Part shown: piece after piece, positions 18,305-27,108 of the stretch
Layout: every line of letters begins with the position of its first letter
Numbering within the stretch: the stretch's first letter is position 1
Notes under the pieces: model-generated
Seen by the model: the letters and a program-made list of their open reading frames with translations, nothing else
What the model was told of the DNA's origin: nothing
Databases searched by the model: none
Translations under genes and position numbers: made by a program
Assembly: GCA_015689705.1 (NCBI GenBank)
Contig: WVSN01000005.1
Location: 183,301-247,300, forward strand
Length of the DNA: 64,000 nt
Direction of reading: 5' to 3'
Source: Rhodobacterales bacterium HKCCE3408
GTDB lineage: Bacteria > Pseudomonadota > Alphaproteobacteria > Rhodobacterales > Rhodobacteraceae

Positions 18305-18604
18305 ATGTCCGGGTTTGAATTCAAGACCGCCAATGGCCGCTGGCTTGCCCTCTGGGCACTGGTAATCCTCGCGTTTCCGGCTGCCCTCTGGCTGATCGGC
18401 TATCTGGGAGACTGCGTTGCAAGCTCTTCTTCCGCGTATTGCAACAACATACCGGATTTCTTCGCGAGCCTTCTTTTCGCGTTCTACGTGTTCCAGGTCT
18501 TCGGTGGCTGGATCGTGTCAGCCATGCTCGTGATCCTGGCGATAGCAATGCTCGGCCTGGCCATCGCGGTAGAAGTCGCCGCACGCCGGGACTCCAACCG
18601 CTAG
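18305..18604 (+). CDS. small two-segment membrane protein
   Basis: This product is 99 residues (MSGFEFKTANGRWLALWALV), or 103 if the in-frame ATG at 18293 is used. GAGGG lies 5 bp before the chosen ATG and GGGGG before the other. Two membrane segments (about residues 14-33 and 65-90) flank a short external loop with two cysteines (DCVASSSSAYCNN) that could form a disulfide. No family is recognised. It is divergent from the two-component operon, so it could be one of its targets. Confidence 0.6.
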   Translation: MSGFEFKTANGRWLALWALVILAFPAALWLIGYLGDCVASSSSAYCNNIPDFFASLLFAFYVFQVFGGWIVSAMLVILAIAMLGLAIAVEVAARRDSNR

Positions 18605-18647
18605 CCCGTTTCGAAGTTATCGGCCGAAAGATGACATCGACGCGCGC

Positions 18648-19976
18648 TTAGAAGACCATCATGAAATATGGCCTGTCGTCGATGCCCGGCTGATCGTTCC
18701 CGTTGCAGTACCCGACGTCACCGTTTGCCGTGCCGGAAATATTGCCTCCTGCCACGATTGAGCTTCCGCCGATCCCGTTGACCGCTGCTGCGAAACTGAC
18801 GTCGCCCTGAGCGATGACACGGCTGCCATGCAGTTCCAGACCGTGGGGAACCCGCATACCGCCCCGTGTCGCGAAGATGGAGCCCCCGCCCGGTGCGCAA
18901 TTGTCGGGATCACCGATCCGGATGCCGTTGGCACCGGTGATCGAGTCCACAGAAGTGGAGGTCGTGATGAGGCGCATGTTGATGGCGGTGGTGCCCTGAC
19001 CGAACGCAACCTCGCAGTTGGTCAGGAGCACGCCGTCCCTCAGAACCGTGTCGTTCGAGATGCGCACCCTCTGTGTATCACGCGGGCATGTCACCCGATG
19101 GATTCGTCCCGGTCGCCACGTCGTGGAGTCGATGGGCTGGCGCCAGTTGAGATCGACGACGATTGTGTTGGTCACGAAGTCGGGGAAACCGGCCGCCGCA
19201 GGATTGCTCGCGTTTTCCATTGCCCGTTCAAACCGGGCCGGAACGTCGAGATCGTAGTAGGCGTCGCGCAGCGAGGCCTCGAGGCCGGGATTGCGGTCGA
19301 AGCCAGAGTTCGGGATCACGAGGCTGTCCCGGTTCGGCATCGAGACGATGGCCCCGGATTCAACCGAGTTGTTGTTGTTCATCTCCACGAAGCCGTTGGA
19401 GTGGACACAGAAGCCCCGGCGGAACGTATTGTTGGAGGTAATGTCGACATAGTCTTCGGCGACGAATCCCTCCTGGAAGCACCGCGGGTAATAGGTGGCG
19501 AAGACCGAACGGCGGACGATGTTCCACCGGTCCAGACCGATGATCCTGAGCAAGTAACTCGGCGACGCATTGGCGCGTTCGGCGATCTGGTTGGTGTCGA
19601 TCAGAACGGCATTTCGCGAACCCGGCACTTCCGTGAACTGGCGCGTGGCCGCGTTCCATGTGCCGAAGACCACGTCCCCGGCCTCGACCACTTGTCCGTA
19701 GCGCGCGGCCGGCATCATCTCCTCGACGATGGCGATGGCGGCGGCGACGGCATCCGTTTCGCTCATGGTCTGGCGCCGGACGAGCGCGGCATGGGCGGCG
19801 CTGTCGGCCGTGACCTGCAGCCGCGTGCGCATCTGGTAGCTGTGACTGATGTCGAGCGCGATGCCACCCAGGCAGCAGCAGGCAGCGAACAGGTAGAGCC
19901 CCAGCACGGTCATCGCGCCGGATTCACTTTCGGCGGAGCGACGAAGCCGGGAGAATGCATTGACCAGTCGCAGCAT
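18648..19976 (-). CDS. TadG-like secreted/pilus-associated protein
   Basis: A 442-residue protein starting MLRLVNAFSRLRRSAESESG. The N terminus is the TadG/Flp-assembly type membrane anchor: positively charged, then GAMTVLGLYLFAACCCLGGI, then a helical stretch DISHSYQMRTRLQVTADSAA. After about residue 150 the sequence becomes Asn/Gly/Ser-rich and beta-strand-like up to the end, and I see no metal-site motif of the von Willebrand domain that TadG proteins usually carry. The start overlaps the previous gene's stop (TGATG), so translation is coupled within the three-gene operon. Confidence 0.75.
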   Translation of the reverse strand: MLRLVNAFSRLRRSAESESGAMTVLGLYLFAACCCLGGIALDISHSYQMRTRLQVTADSAAHAALVRRQTMSETDAVAAAIAIVEEMMPAARYGQVVEAGDVVFGTWNAATRQFTEVPGSRNAVLIDTNQIAERANASPSYLLRIIGLDRWNIVRRSVFATYYPRCFQEGFVAEDYVDITSNNTFRRGFCVHSNGFVEMNNNNSVESGAIVSMPNRDSLVIPNSGFDRNPGLEASLRDAYYDLDVPARFERAMENASNPAAAGFPDFVTNTIVVDLNWRQPIDSTTWRPGRIHRVTCPRDTQRVRISNDTVLRDGVLLTNCEVAFGQGTTAINMRLITTSTSVDSITGANGIRIGDPDNCAPGGGSIFATRGGMRVPHGLELHGSRVIAQGDVSFAAAVNGIGGSSIVAGGNISGTANGDVGYCNGNDQPGIDDRPYFMMVF

Positions 19977-20377
19977 CACGACCACTCCAGAATGTGTGCG
20001 GCGCGGAACTCGACATTCCGAGTACCATTTCGCGCGAGCCGCCCCATCAGGGGCAGTGAAGACCACGGGATCTGCACGACGGTCGAGACGACGTCGCCGT
20101 TGATCTGGCAGCTGACCGTGACGCTGCCGTAGATCTGTTCGAGTTCCGCCTCGAGCCGCGCGGCAGTGACATCGGGATCGCGTTCAAGACCGATGGACAT
20201 CGCCCGGTTGCTGTCCTGCATGTGCCGCTGCACCTCGGAGAACCGGTAGAACGTGTTCGATGCCGACGAGATCAGCGTCATCAGGACCGAGAACGTGATG
20301 ACCCAGAACAGGGCTTCGATGGTGATCGTGCCGGACTGCCTGTCCGCGAACCCCCGGATGTGGCGAAGCGTGCGCAT
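19976..20377 (-). CDS. TadE-like minor pilin
   Basis: A 133-residue protein with the TadE signature: a short basic leader, then SGTITIEALFWVITFSVLMT, where Gly-T-I-T-I-E is the pseudopilin-type prepilin peptidase region and the Glu corresponds to E5 of mature pilins. The rest is a small periplasmic domain with one Cys. It lies 1 bp downstream of the preceding TadE-like gene and overlaps the following TadG-like gene. Confidence 0.8.
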   Translation of the reverse strand: MRTLRHIRGFADRQSGTITIEALFWVITFSVLMTLISSASNTFYRFSEVQRHMQDSNRAMSIGLERDPDVTAARLEAELEQIYGSVTVSCQINGDVVSTVVQIPWSSLPLMGRLARNGTRNVEFRAAHILEWS

Positions 20378-20378
20378 G

Positions 20379-20804
20379 TTAGACCCCCATCGCCTCGACG
20401 ATCTGCTGCGATCGGACGACGACGCTCAGGTCGGTGCCCATGCGGGCGACGATGCCGAACATGTCGATCGAGGTCACCGGCATCTCGATCTGGGTCACCA
20501 CCACCGCAGAAACGACATGACTATCAACCTGTCCGATGACACTTCCGTCCGAACGGCGCAGGATTTCGGTGATCCGGTCTTCCACCGCCTGGTCGCTCAC
20601 CAGGACGCCGATGGCGCGCTGGCGGTTTACGTCCTCGATGGCCCGCACCGCCATGGTGCGGTTGAACATGATCATCGAAATGTCCGAGATGATGACGAGG
20701 AAGGCCATGATGAACGGCAGCCACAGCACGAATTCCACGGTCACCGCACCGGAACCGGATCGGCTGAACGCGGAGAGCCGAGACCGAAACCACCTGATTT
20801 TCAT
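20379..20804 (-). CDS. TadE/TadG-like pilus assembly protein
   Basis: A 141-residue protein, the first gene of the cluster. It has the TadE-type leader SGSGAVTVEFVLWLPFIMAF, with VEF...LP and a single membrane helix extending to about residue 45. A periplasmic region follows that is predicted to be helical then beta (VSAVVVTQIEMPVTSIDMFG). No Tad ATPase, secretin, Flp or prepilin peptidase gene lies within the window, so these three genes must work with a machinery encoded elsewhere or be a detached set. Confidence 0.8.
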   Translation of the reverse strand: MKIRWFRSRLSAFSRSGSGAVTVEFVLWLPFIMAFLVIISDISMIMFNRTMAVRAIEDVNRQRAIGVLVSDQAVEDRITEILRRSDGSVIGQVDSHVVSAVVVTQIEMPVTSIDMFGIVARMGTDLSVVVRSQQIVEAMGV

Positions 20805-21301
20805 CGCGAACCTGTATTCCAGAAAGAATGCCCCATACAGCTATTCTACTACCAATCTCGGAGGGATTCGGGCCGCATATGGGCATATCCGCGGCTTCGC
20901 TGCCGGGATAAAAAACGGCCATGCACCATGCTGCCATTCAAAAATTGAGGATTTGTGACCGCACGGTCGATTGGCGGGATCGCACCCCTGAGGAGGGGCC
21001 GAACAAAAGCCAGAATCCGGGTCGTCCGGCTTCCTCGTGCATCCGCATTTTCCGGCTGTAGTGACGACGCCTGAGGAATCAGTTGCAGCAGCGCGCGTGC
21101 CGGATCAGCCCCATCGATCCGCGCCACTAAGGTTCGCGATCGGCGCAGTTTCATCGACGTCCGGACACCGCCGTCCGAAGTCATCTTGATCCCGACTTAT
21201 CGCACCGGAACGCTGCTCTTCATTCGACGGCTGTCACCAACTGTCGGCTTCGCGGACCCAAATCCGCGAAGCTGCTCATTCGTGGCTGGTGGGCAGATCG
21301 C
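20805..21301. other. intergenic region between the tad-like cluster and the aldehyde oxidase operon
   Basis: No convincing gene. The left part carries the upstream region of the tad-like operon, with a near-palindrome GCCGCATATGGGCATATCCGC around 20872. The right end holds the hairpin listed at 21247. The rest shows nothing I can name. Confidence 0.4.
21247..21272 (-). terminator. hairpin after the aldehyde oxidase operon
   Basis: A perfect 10-bp stem (GCTTCGCGGA at 21247-21256 with TCCGCGAAGC at 21263-21272) has a 6-base loop, 29 bp past the paoC stop. There is no U-run, so the termination role is inferred from position. Confidence 0.5.
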
Positions 21302-23569
21302 TTACCTGCTCCCGGCCAGCAGGTCCTCGATCCGAACCGGGAACCGCCGGATGCGCGTGCCGGTCGCATGCCAGATCGCATTCGCGATCGCCCCGACGGT
21401 GCCGGTGATGCCGATCTCCCCCACGCCCTTGATGCCGAGAGGGTTCACGTACGGATCGTCCTCGTGGACCGTGATGACCTCGAGGCCCTTCACATCGGCA
21501 TTGACCGGCACGTGGTAGCCCGCGAGATCGCCGTTCACGACGCGGCCCGTCCGCATGTCGTACTTCGCCTCTTCATGCAGCGCGAAACTGAGACCCCAGA
21601 TCATGCCGCCCATCAGCTGGCTCTCAGCCAGCTTGGGGTTGATGATCCGGCCTGCGGCAAAGGCGCCGACCAGCCGCGTGACGCGGGTCTGGAACAGGTC
21701 GGGATCGACCTTCACTTCGGCGAAGACCGCGCCGTGGGCATACATCGCATGCGCCGCCCCGGCTTCCTGCGGGCGATTCGCGCCGCCGGTCCCTTCGATT
21801 TCCGCGCCGCCATTCCTGGCGAGGATGTCGGCGAACCCGTCGCTCCGGCTGTCGTCCCCTTCAACCCAGAACCTGCCGTCGCGCGCGACGATGGTCGCGT
21901 TGCCCGCACCGTGCAGCGGCGAGTCCGGATCTGCCGTCGCCATCTCGGCGAGCCGCGCGACGACATCCTGTCCGGCTGCATGAAGCGCGCCGCCCGCCGT
22001 CGCGGTATGACCCGAGCCACCGGCGACCCCTGCGTCCGGCAGGGTCGAGGCGCCGGAGCGGAACTCGACCATGTCGAGGGGAAGGCCGAGACTGTCGGCG
22101 GCAATCTGGGCGAGCACGGTCCACGCCCCCTGCCCCATATCGGCCGCCGCCGTTTCCACGAGCCCGGTGCCGTCAGGCCGGATGACCGCCCGCGCCTTGG
22201 CCGCAAACATAGGCGCAGCGAATAGCGCCGTGCCCATGCCCCAACCGACCAGCATCCCGTTTTCGTCCGTCATCTGGCGCGGCGCCAGTGGGCGCCTCGA
22301 CCATCCGAACCGCTCAGCACCCTGCGCGTAACATTCGCGCAGCGCCTTCGACGAATAGGGTTTGCCGGAGCCGGGCTCGGTCTCGGCATAGTTCCGCAGC
22401 CGGAACTCCAGCGGGTCGATCCCCGCCTTCTCCGCCATCTCGTCCATCGCGCTTTCCAGAGCTGCGGACCCCGACGCCTCGCCGGGCGCGCGCATCGGTC
22501 CCGGAGTGCCGACGTCGGCCCGGACGCCCTTGTGGGCCGAGCGCAGCGCGCCCGCGGAGTAGATCCCCTGCGAGGCATTAGCCGCGCTCTCGATGAAGTC
22601 GTCGAAGCTCGAGGTCACGGCGAGGCTTTCGTGGTCGAGCACGGTCATCCGCGCATCTCCATCGACCCCGATCCGGACCCGCTGGCGCGTCGCGCCGCGA
22701 TGGAAGACCGGCCCGAACATCTGGTCGCGCTTCAGCATCAGCTTCACCGGCCGGCCAATCAGCCGCGCTGCGTGGATCGCCAAGACGGTCGGCCCGTTGA
22801 GCGCCGCCTTCGACCCGAACCCGCCGCCGAGATAGGGGCAGCGGATCGTCACGTTCTCGGCCGGGATGCCGAGGTAGTAGCCGTAGGCCGCACAGGACAT
22901 CACGAGGGCCTGGCTCGGCACGTCGAGAACCACGTGGTCGCCGTCCCATTCCGCCACGACGGCATGCATCTCCATCGCGTTGTGATACTGCTCGGGCGTC
23001 TCGTAGGTCAGGTCGACCGAGGCCTCGGCCGCCGCATGCCCGGCCTCCACGTCTCCGTGGACGGTCGTGCCCGGCAGCCCGAAGCCGCCGCCTTCGATCT
23101 CGAACGGCGCGTTTCCGTCGAGACCGATCCGCGGGGTCTCGGCCGCGTATTTCGGTGCGAGAAGTCGCGCACCTTCAGTCGCAGCTTCGAGCGTCTCAGC
23201 CAGGACCAGCGCGATCGGCTGGTTGGCGTAGCGCACCGAATTGTCCTGCAGCGGCTCGAACCGGAACGCGAACATGAAGGGCTTCGACGATGCGTCGCCC
23301 GGAAGCGGAGGGACGTTGTCGGGCGTGTAGACCTCGACGACACCGGGATGCGCCTTCGCGGCCTCGACATCCATCGACGTGACCGTGCCGCGCGCGATAG
23401 CGGCCGACACATAGACTGCATGGAGCAGGTTCGCCGGAGCATTGTCCGCTGCGAAGGTCGCCGTGCCGGTCACCTTCGCGATGCCGTCACGGCGGGTGAC
23501 TGGTTGGCCCGAACTCGAGCCGAAGCGCATCGGGAACTGAACGGTATCAGGCATGGGCATTGTCTCCAT
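21302..23569 (-). CDS. paoC: aldehyde oxidoreductase, molybdenum-binding subunit (PaoC-like)
   Basis: The 755-residue large subunit of a xanthine-oxidase-family enzyme that binds molybdenum with a cytosine-dinucleotide-type pterin and oxidises aldehydes to acids. The N-terminal Ald_Xan_dh_C hammerhead domain is at residues 25-135 (GIAKVTGTATFAADN). The Mo-pterin domains include YLGGGFGSKAALNGPTVLA, PGPMRAPGEASG and the C-terminal KGVGEIGITG, in which the Glu is the catalytic base. It overlaps paoB by 23 bp. Downstream ATGs at residues 4 and 6 are possible starts. Substrate range (aromatic aldehydes in E. coli PaoABC) is an analogy. Confidence 0.9.
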   Translation of the reverse strand: METMPMPDTVQFPMRFGSSSGQPVTRRDGIAKVTGTATFAADNAPANLLHAVYVSAAIARGTVTSMDVEAAKAHPGVVEVYTPDNVPPLPGDASSKPFMFAFRFEPLQDNSVRYANQPIALVLAETLEAATEGARLLAPKYAAETPRIGLDGNAPFEIEGGGFGLPGTTVHGDVEAGHAAAEASVDLTYETPEQYHNAMEMHAVVAEWDGDHVVLDVPSQALVMSCAAYGYYLGIPAENVTIRCPYLGGGFGSKAALNGPTVLAIHAARLIGRPVKLMLKRDQMFGPVFHRGATRQRVRIGVDGDARMTVLDHESLAVTSSFDDFIESAANASQGIYSAGALRSAHKGVRADVGTPGPMRAPGEASGSAALESAMDEMAEKAGIDPLEFRLRNYAETEPGSGKPYSSKALRECYAQGAERFGWSRRPLAPRQMTDENGMLVGWGMGTALFAAPMFAAKARAVIRPDGTGLVETAAADMGQGAWTVLAQIAADSLGLPLDMVEFRSGASTLPDAGVAGGSGHTATAGGALHAAGQDVVARLAEMATADPDSPLHGAGNATIVARDGRFWVEGDDSRSDGFADILARNGGAEIEGTGGANRPQEAGAAHAMYAHGAVFAEVKVDPDLFQTRVTRLVGAFAAGRIINPKLAESQLMGGMIWGLSFALHEEAKYDMRTGRVVNGDLAGYHVPVNADVKGLEVITVHEDDPYVNPLGIKGVGEIGITGTVGAIANAIWHATGTRIRRFPVRIEDLLAGSR

Positions 23570-24590
23570 GGACCGAGGCCGGCAGCGCGGGCATCCGTGC
23601 CGGTGTGCCGGCGGCAGCCAGCGTTAGCGCGCGGGCCGCAATACGGCGGGCAAGCTCGATCTTGTGGTCATTGTCGCCCGAGGGCGTGGCGCCCCCGGTT
23701 GCGGCTTCGGCAGCGCGGGTGAACAGCTCCGGTGACGGGCTCTGGCCCGCCAACAGCGCCTCGGCTTCGGCCGCGCGCCACGGCTTCGCAGCGACCGCGC
23801 CGAGCGCGAGCCGTGCCTCGGCGATCGTATCGCCCTCCATCCGCAGCGCCGCGGCGGCCGAGACGAGCGCGAAGGCGTAGGACGTCCGGTCCCGCAGCTT
23901 GAGGTACCGCGAATGGCCGCGGAACGCCGCTGCGCCCGCCGGAAGGCGCAGGCCGACGATCAGCTCGCCCGGGTCGAGGGCGGTGTCGATCTCGGGCGTC
24001 TTTCCGGGCAGCCGGTGGAACTCCGAAAACGGGATCTCGCGCCGTCCGTCCGACCCTTCGACCGACACAACCGCGCCGAGCGCGGCGAGCGGCACGGCGA
24101 AATCGGACGGGTTCGTCGCGATGCAGGAATCCGACCAGCCGAGCACGGCATGCGTGCCATTGACCCCGCCGACAGCCGCACAGCCCGATCCCGGCACGCG
24201 CTTGTTGCAGGCGCTCGACGGGTCGGTGAAGTACGCGCAGCGGGTCCGCTGCATCAGGTTGCCGCCGACGGTCGCGGCGTTCCGAAGCTGGCCCGACGCG
24301 CCGGCCAGGATCGCCTCCGCCACCATCGGGAAGGCCGCCGCAAAGGCCGGGTCGTGCGCAAGATCGGAGTTGCGCACCAGTGCCCCGATCCGGGCGGAGC
24401 CGTCGTCCGACACTTCGATGTCCTCAAGACCGGGGATGCCGGCGAGGTCGATCAGCCGGTCGGGCATGACCGCGCCCGTCTTCATCAGGTCGACGAGGTT
24501 CGTTCCGCCGCCAAGCCACGCCGATCCCGGCTGCCAGGCCGCGAGCGCCTCGGCCACGGAGGCCGGGCGCGAATAGTCGAAGCGCTTCAT
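23547..24590 (-). CDS. paoB: aldehyde oxidoreductase, FAD-binding subunit (PaoB-like)
   Basis: A 347-residue CO-dehydrogenase-flavoprotein-family subunit that takes electrons from the iron-sulfur subunit to FAD. The FAD loops are AWLGGGTNLVDLMK and AGASGQLRNAATVGGNLMQR. The insertion RCAYFTDPSSACNKR, followed by PGSGC, carries the cysteines that in E. coli PaoB hold an additional [4Fe-4S] cluster, which places it in the PaoB subgroup rather than in XdhA-type proteins. The start overlaps the paoA stop as ATGA. Confidence 0.9.
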   Translation of the reverse strand: MKRFDYSRPASVAEALAAWQPGSAWLGGGTNLVDLMKTGAVMPDRLIDLAGIPGLEDIEVSDDGSARIGALVRNSDLAHDPAFAAAFPMVAEAILAGASGQLRNAATVGGNLMQRTRCAYFTDPSSACNKRVPGSGCAAVGGVNGTHAVLGWSDSCIATNPSDFAVPLAALGAVVSVEGSDGRREIPFSEFHRLPGKTPEIDTALDPGELIVGLRLPAGAAAFRGHSRYLKLRDRTSYAFALVSAAAALRMEGDTIAEARLALGAVAAKPWRAAEAEALLAGQSPSPELFTRAAEAATGGATPSGDNDHKIELARRIAARALTLAAAGTPARMPALPASVHGDNAHA

Positions 24591-25084
24591 GCCGATTTCC
24601 TTTCGTCCGCGGACGCCATGCGGCGGGCGGCGTCTTGCACCGCCTCGGTGATGCCGTGATAGGCCGAGCATCGGCAGAGATTGCCGCTCATCCCTTCGCG
24701 GATGCGCTCGGCGTCGTCGCCCGCCTGCCCCTCGGCGATGAGGCCGACAGCCGACATGATCTGGCCCGGCGTGCAGTAGCCGCACTGGAACCCGTCATGC
24801 TCGATGAAAGCGGTCTGAACCGGGTGCAGGTCTTCACCTGCCGCGAGACCTTCGATCGTCGTGACCTCGGCGCCGTTGAGCGTAACGGCAAGCGTCAGGC
24901 ATGAATTGATCCGGCGGCCGTTCACCAGAACGGTGCAGGCGCCGCACTGGCCGCGGTCGCAGCCCTTCTTGGTCCCCGGGAGGGCCATGCGTTCGCGCAG
25001 GAGATCGAGTAAGGTGACACGCGGATCATCGAGATCCACGTCGCAGCGGTCACCGTTTACGGTAAGGCTGATGGAGAGGGACAT
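24587..25084 (-). CDS. paoA: aldehyde oxidoreductase, [2Fe-2S] subunit (PaoA-like)
   Basis: A 165-residue subunit with two [2Fe-2S] clusters. The plant-ferredoxin-type site is GCDRGQCGACTVLVNGRRIN with a later NSC. The helical-domain site is QCGYCTPGQ and NLCRCSAYHGI. Unlike E. coli PaoA it shows no twin-arginine leader, so this enzyme probably stays in the cytoplasm. It is the first gene of the paoABC operon. No PaoD/XdhC-type cofactor-insertion chaperone follows. Confidence 0.92.
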   Translation of the reverse strand: MSLSISLTVNGDRCDVDLDDPRVTLLDLLRERMALPGTKKGCDRGQCGACTVLVNGRRINSCLTLAVTLNGAEVTTIEGLAAGEDLHPVQTAFIEHDGFQCGYCTPGQIMSAVGLIAEGQAGDDAERIREGMSGNLCRCSAYHGITEAVQDAARRMASADERKSA

Positions 25085-25210
25085 GCGTCCTCCATTGGCT
25101 TTTTGCTGTAGGTATGGTCGGTGAGCGGCGCGACCGAAGCCGCGGGGCCCTGTCGGGATGGGAATGTCTGTGCCGGTAGGTTCCGGCCGGGTCTTGTGCT
25201 ATCAACTTAT

Positions 25211-25227
25211 ACGGAGGACCCCTCCGT
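25211..25227. promoter_or_regulatory. TetR-type operator palindrome
   Basis: ACGGAGG (25211-25217) and CCTCCGT (25221-25227) are perfect inverted arms around ACC. The site lies in the gap between the paoABC start (25084) and the divergent tetR start (25253), so one bound dimer could repress both directions. Confidence 0.7.
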
Positions 25228-25252
25228 TTATCAAGGGGGAACCTGTCGAAAG

Positions 25253-25822
25253 ATGGGTGTCGGACGAAAACCAAGGGCGGACGCCGTCCAGAATCGCGAG
25301 CGGCTGATCGAGGCCGCCAAAGAGATTCTAGGACAGGGCGGACCGTCGGCCAGCCTCGAGGCGGTCGCCCGGCAGGCCGGCGTCGGGACCGGTACGCTCT
25401 ACCGTCACTTCCCGACGCGCGAAGACCTGTTCCAGGCCGTCTACCATCGCGAGGTCGAACAGATGTTGACACTCGCCGCCGATCTCGAAAGCCGCAACGA
25501 CAAGCTCGAGGCGGTCAGGAGCTGGCTACACGCCTATGTCGGGCTGGTAGCGACCAAGCGCGGACTGCTCGGAACTCTGGCCTTCACGGTCTCCGACTCC
25601 TCGAAGACGATGTACGAACAATTGTCGGTAAAGACGACGGAGGCGGTAGGCAGCCTGCTTCAGGCAGCCATCTCGGCGGGAGAAGTTCGGGGCGACGTCA
25701 CCGCGGACGACCTTCTCAAGACCCTTTTCGCGCTCTGCTACGCCCGCGAACCGGCGCCGGGTTGGGAGAGCGATGTCCTGCGGCTCCTCGACATCTTCAT
25801 CGACGGATTGCGTGTGCAGTAG
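25253..25822 (+). CDS. TetR-family transcriptional regulator of the paoABC operon
   Basis: A 189-residue repressor-type protein. The N-terminal HTH (about residues 15-60) contains AVARQAGVGTGTLYRHFPTR, followed by EDLFQAVY. The ligand-binding half is helical and has the C-terminal pattern of the SbtR-type group common in actinobacteria and alphaproteobacteria. The start MGVGRKPRADAVQNRERLIE is chosen from family length; the frame extends upstream through the operator, which cannot be coding. The divergent arrangement with paoABC suggests aldehyde-responsive control. Confidence 0.9.
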   Translation: MGVGRKPRADAVQNRERLIEAAKEILGQGGPSASLEAVARQAGVGTGTLYRHFPTREDLFQAVYHREVEQMLTLAADLESRNDKLEAVRSWLHAYVGLVATKRGLLGTLAFTVSDSSKTMYEQLSVKTTEAVGSLLQAAISAGEVRGDVTADDLLKTLFALCYAREPAPGWESDVLRLLDIFIDGLRVQ

Positions 25823-25981
25823 GCGCAAGGTGCGCAAACTGAAAAAGGGAAAGCTGCCTGACAATCCGTCCTTGCGGTCACGTGCTGTCCTGCTCGAGCG
25901 TACCGATCGGGCGGTCGTCATTCTCGACTGCGACCTCGGTGCGTTGCATGATGGACAGCGGCCGCACCGATGAAACTTCGG

Positions 25982-26386
25982 TCATTCCTGGATGGCACGC
26001 AGGTAGTCCGTCAGAGCCGCAAGGCCGACCGGCGTCGGTGTCGGCACACCGTCGCCGGTGTCATAGAGCACCAGAGGGTCATTCTGAAGCGCCAGCCCGA
26101 ATTCGGGCATGATGACCGGCCCCTCGTTCGCGCGGGTATATCCGTCGATGGTCGACATGACCTCGGCCACCGGGAACACCCCGCTGCGTCGGGCCGCGAT
26201 CCGGGTCAGGTCCGGAACCGGTCGGCCGACATCTGCGGCCGATGGTCCGTCACCGTGGCCCGCCGTTCCGTGGCAGGCGACGCAGTGATCCGAGAACAGG
26301 CTTCGCCCGACCTCGACGTCCGGTGTCGAGCAGCCCGCGAGCGCAAAAGCGCAGCCGGCCCCGAGGATAAAAAGCGTTGTCCGCAT
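25982..26386 (-). CDS. lipoprotein cytochrome c
   Basis: A 134-residue class I cytochrome c. A lipoprotein signal (LILGAGCAFALAGC-type leader: MRTTLFILGAGCAFALAGCS) gives a lipidated Cys at about residue 19. The haem site is CVACH at about residues 35-39, and the distal Met is in IMPEFGLAL. It is the last gene of the operon with trxC, cbpA, cbpM and an unknown protein. Its electron partner is not visible. Confidence 0.82.
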   Translation of the reverse strand: MRTTLFILGAGCAFALAGCSTPDVEVGRSLFSDHCVACHGTAGHGDGPSAADVGRPVPDLTRIAARRSGVFPVAEVMSTIDGYTRANEGPVIMPEFGLALQNDPLVLYDTGDGVPTPTPVGLAALTDYLRAIQE

Positions 26387-26420
26387 GCCTGCCTCTCCGT
26401 TTCCGTCAAACTTTCGGATG

Positions 26421-26774
26421 TCAGTCCGATTCATACCAGACCCCGATCAGCAGGGGTCTTTTTCCTTCGCGCTCAGAGGCATCATGAAGCTGCGCTGACC
26501 GGGAATACACAAGGCGGGCGGCTGCCAGACGCTCCATCGCGTGCTGCCAACGGTCATGGGCGCGGCGGACCGTCGAGCCCGGCGCGCCGATCGTGCCCGG
26601 CCCGGGACGGGCGTCGGGCGGAAACCACGCCCTCACCTCGCTCAGCGTCACTTCGAGGTCGCGCTCGGCGCCGACATATTCCCGGTATGCCGCGATCAGC
26701 AGCCGCCGGGGTGCGGACCGCTGTCCGCGCATGTCCGCACTGTCCCGTGCGATCCGGGGCCACCGATCAGGCAT
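26421..26774 (-). CDS. hypothetical protein after cbpM
   Basis: A 117-residue soluble protein (MPDRWPRIARDSADMRGQRS) rich in Arg and Ala, mostly helical (LLIAAYREYVGAERDLEVTL; RWQHAMERLAAARLVYSRSA), ending in LLIGVWYESD. I recognise no family. It overlaps cbpM by 8 bp, so it belongs to the chaperone operon and may assist it. A frame extends upstream antisense-like over cbpM and is not considered real. Confidence 0.6.
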   Translation of the reverse strand: MPDRWPRIARDSADMRGQRSAPRRLLIAAYREYVGAERDLEVTLSEVRAWFPPDARPGPGTIGAPGSTVRRAHDRWQHAMERLAAARLVYSRSAQLHDASEREGKRPLLIGVWYESD

Positions 26775-27108
26775 CGTCGTCTCCCCGCAGCCTACGGAAC
26801 CGCGACAGAACCGCATTCCGGGTTTCCACGGATTCGGCGCCCAGAGCCTCGGCCATGCACAGCAGGTCTTTCCGGACCGCGTGCATCCGGTCGATGAGGC
26901 CGAGCACGACCGGCAGGGCGTCGTGCGGCAACGCCATGTCCTTTCGCAGGTCGCAGAGCAGCCGAACACGAGCGATATCGAGTTCGTCGAAAACCGGCCC
27001 GGCCTCACCGATGCTCGGACGAACCCAGCCTTCGCGGACCCAGAGGCGGAGATCGCGAAGGGTGACCCGTTCGACACGGGCGACGACTGCGCGTTCGTCG
27101 AGGCTCAT
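26767..27108 (-). CDS. cbpM: chaperone modulator CbpM
   Basis: CbpM binds and inhibits the J-domain co-chaperone CbpA. The 113-residue protein has a MerR-like winged helix (VTLRDLRLWVREGWVRPSIG) and a helical dimerisation part (DIARVRLLCDLRKDMALPHD). Its start overlaps the cbpA stop (ATGA), and AGGAGG lies 5 bp before the ATG. The order cbpA-cbpM matches that known in other proteobacteria. Confidence 0.88.
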   Translation of the reverse strand: MSLDERAVVARVERVTLRDLRLWVREGWVRPSIGEAGPVFDELDIARVRLLCDLRKDMALPHDALPVVLGLIDRMHAVRKDLLCMAEALGAESVETRNAVLSRFRRLRGDDDA

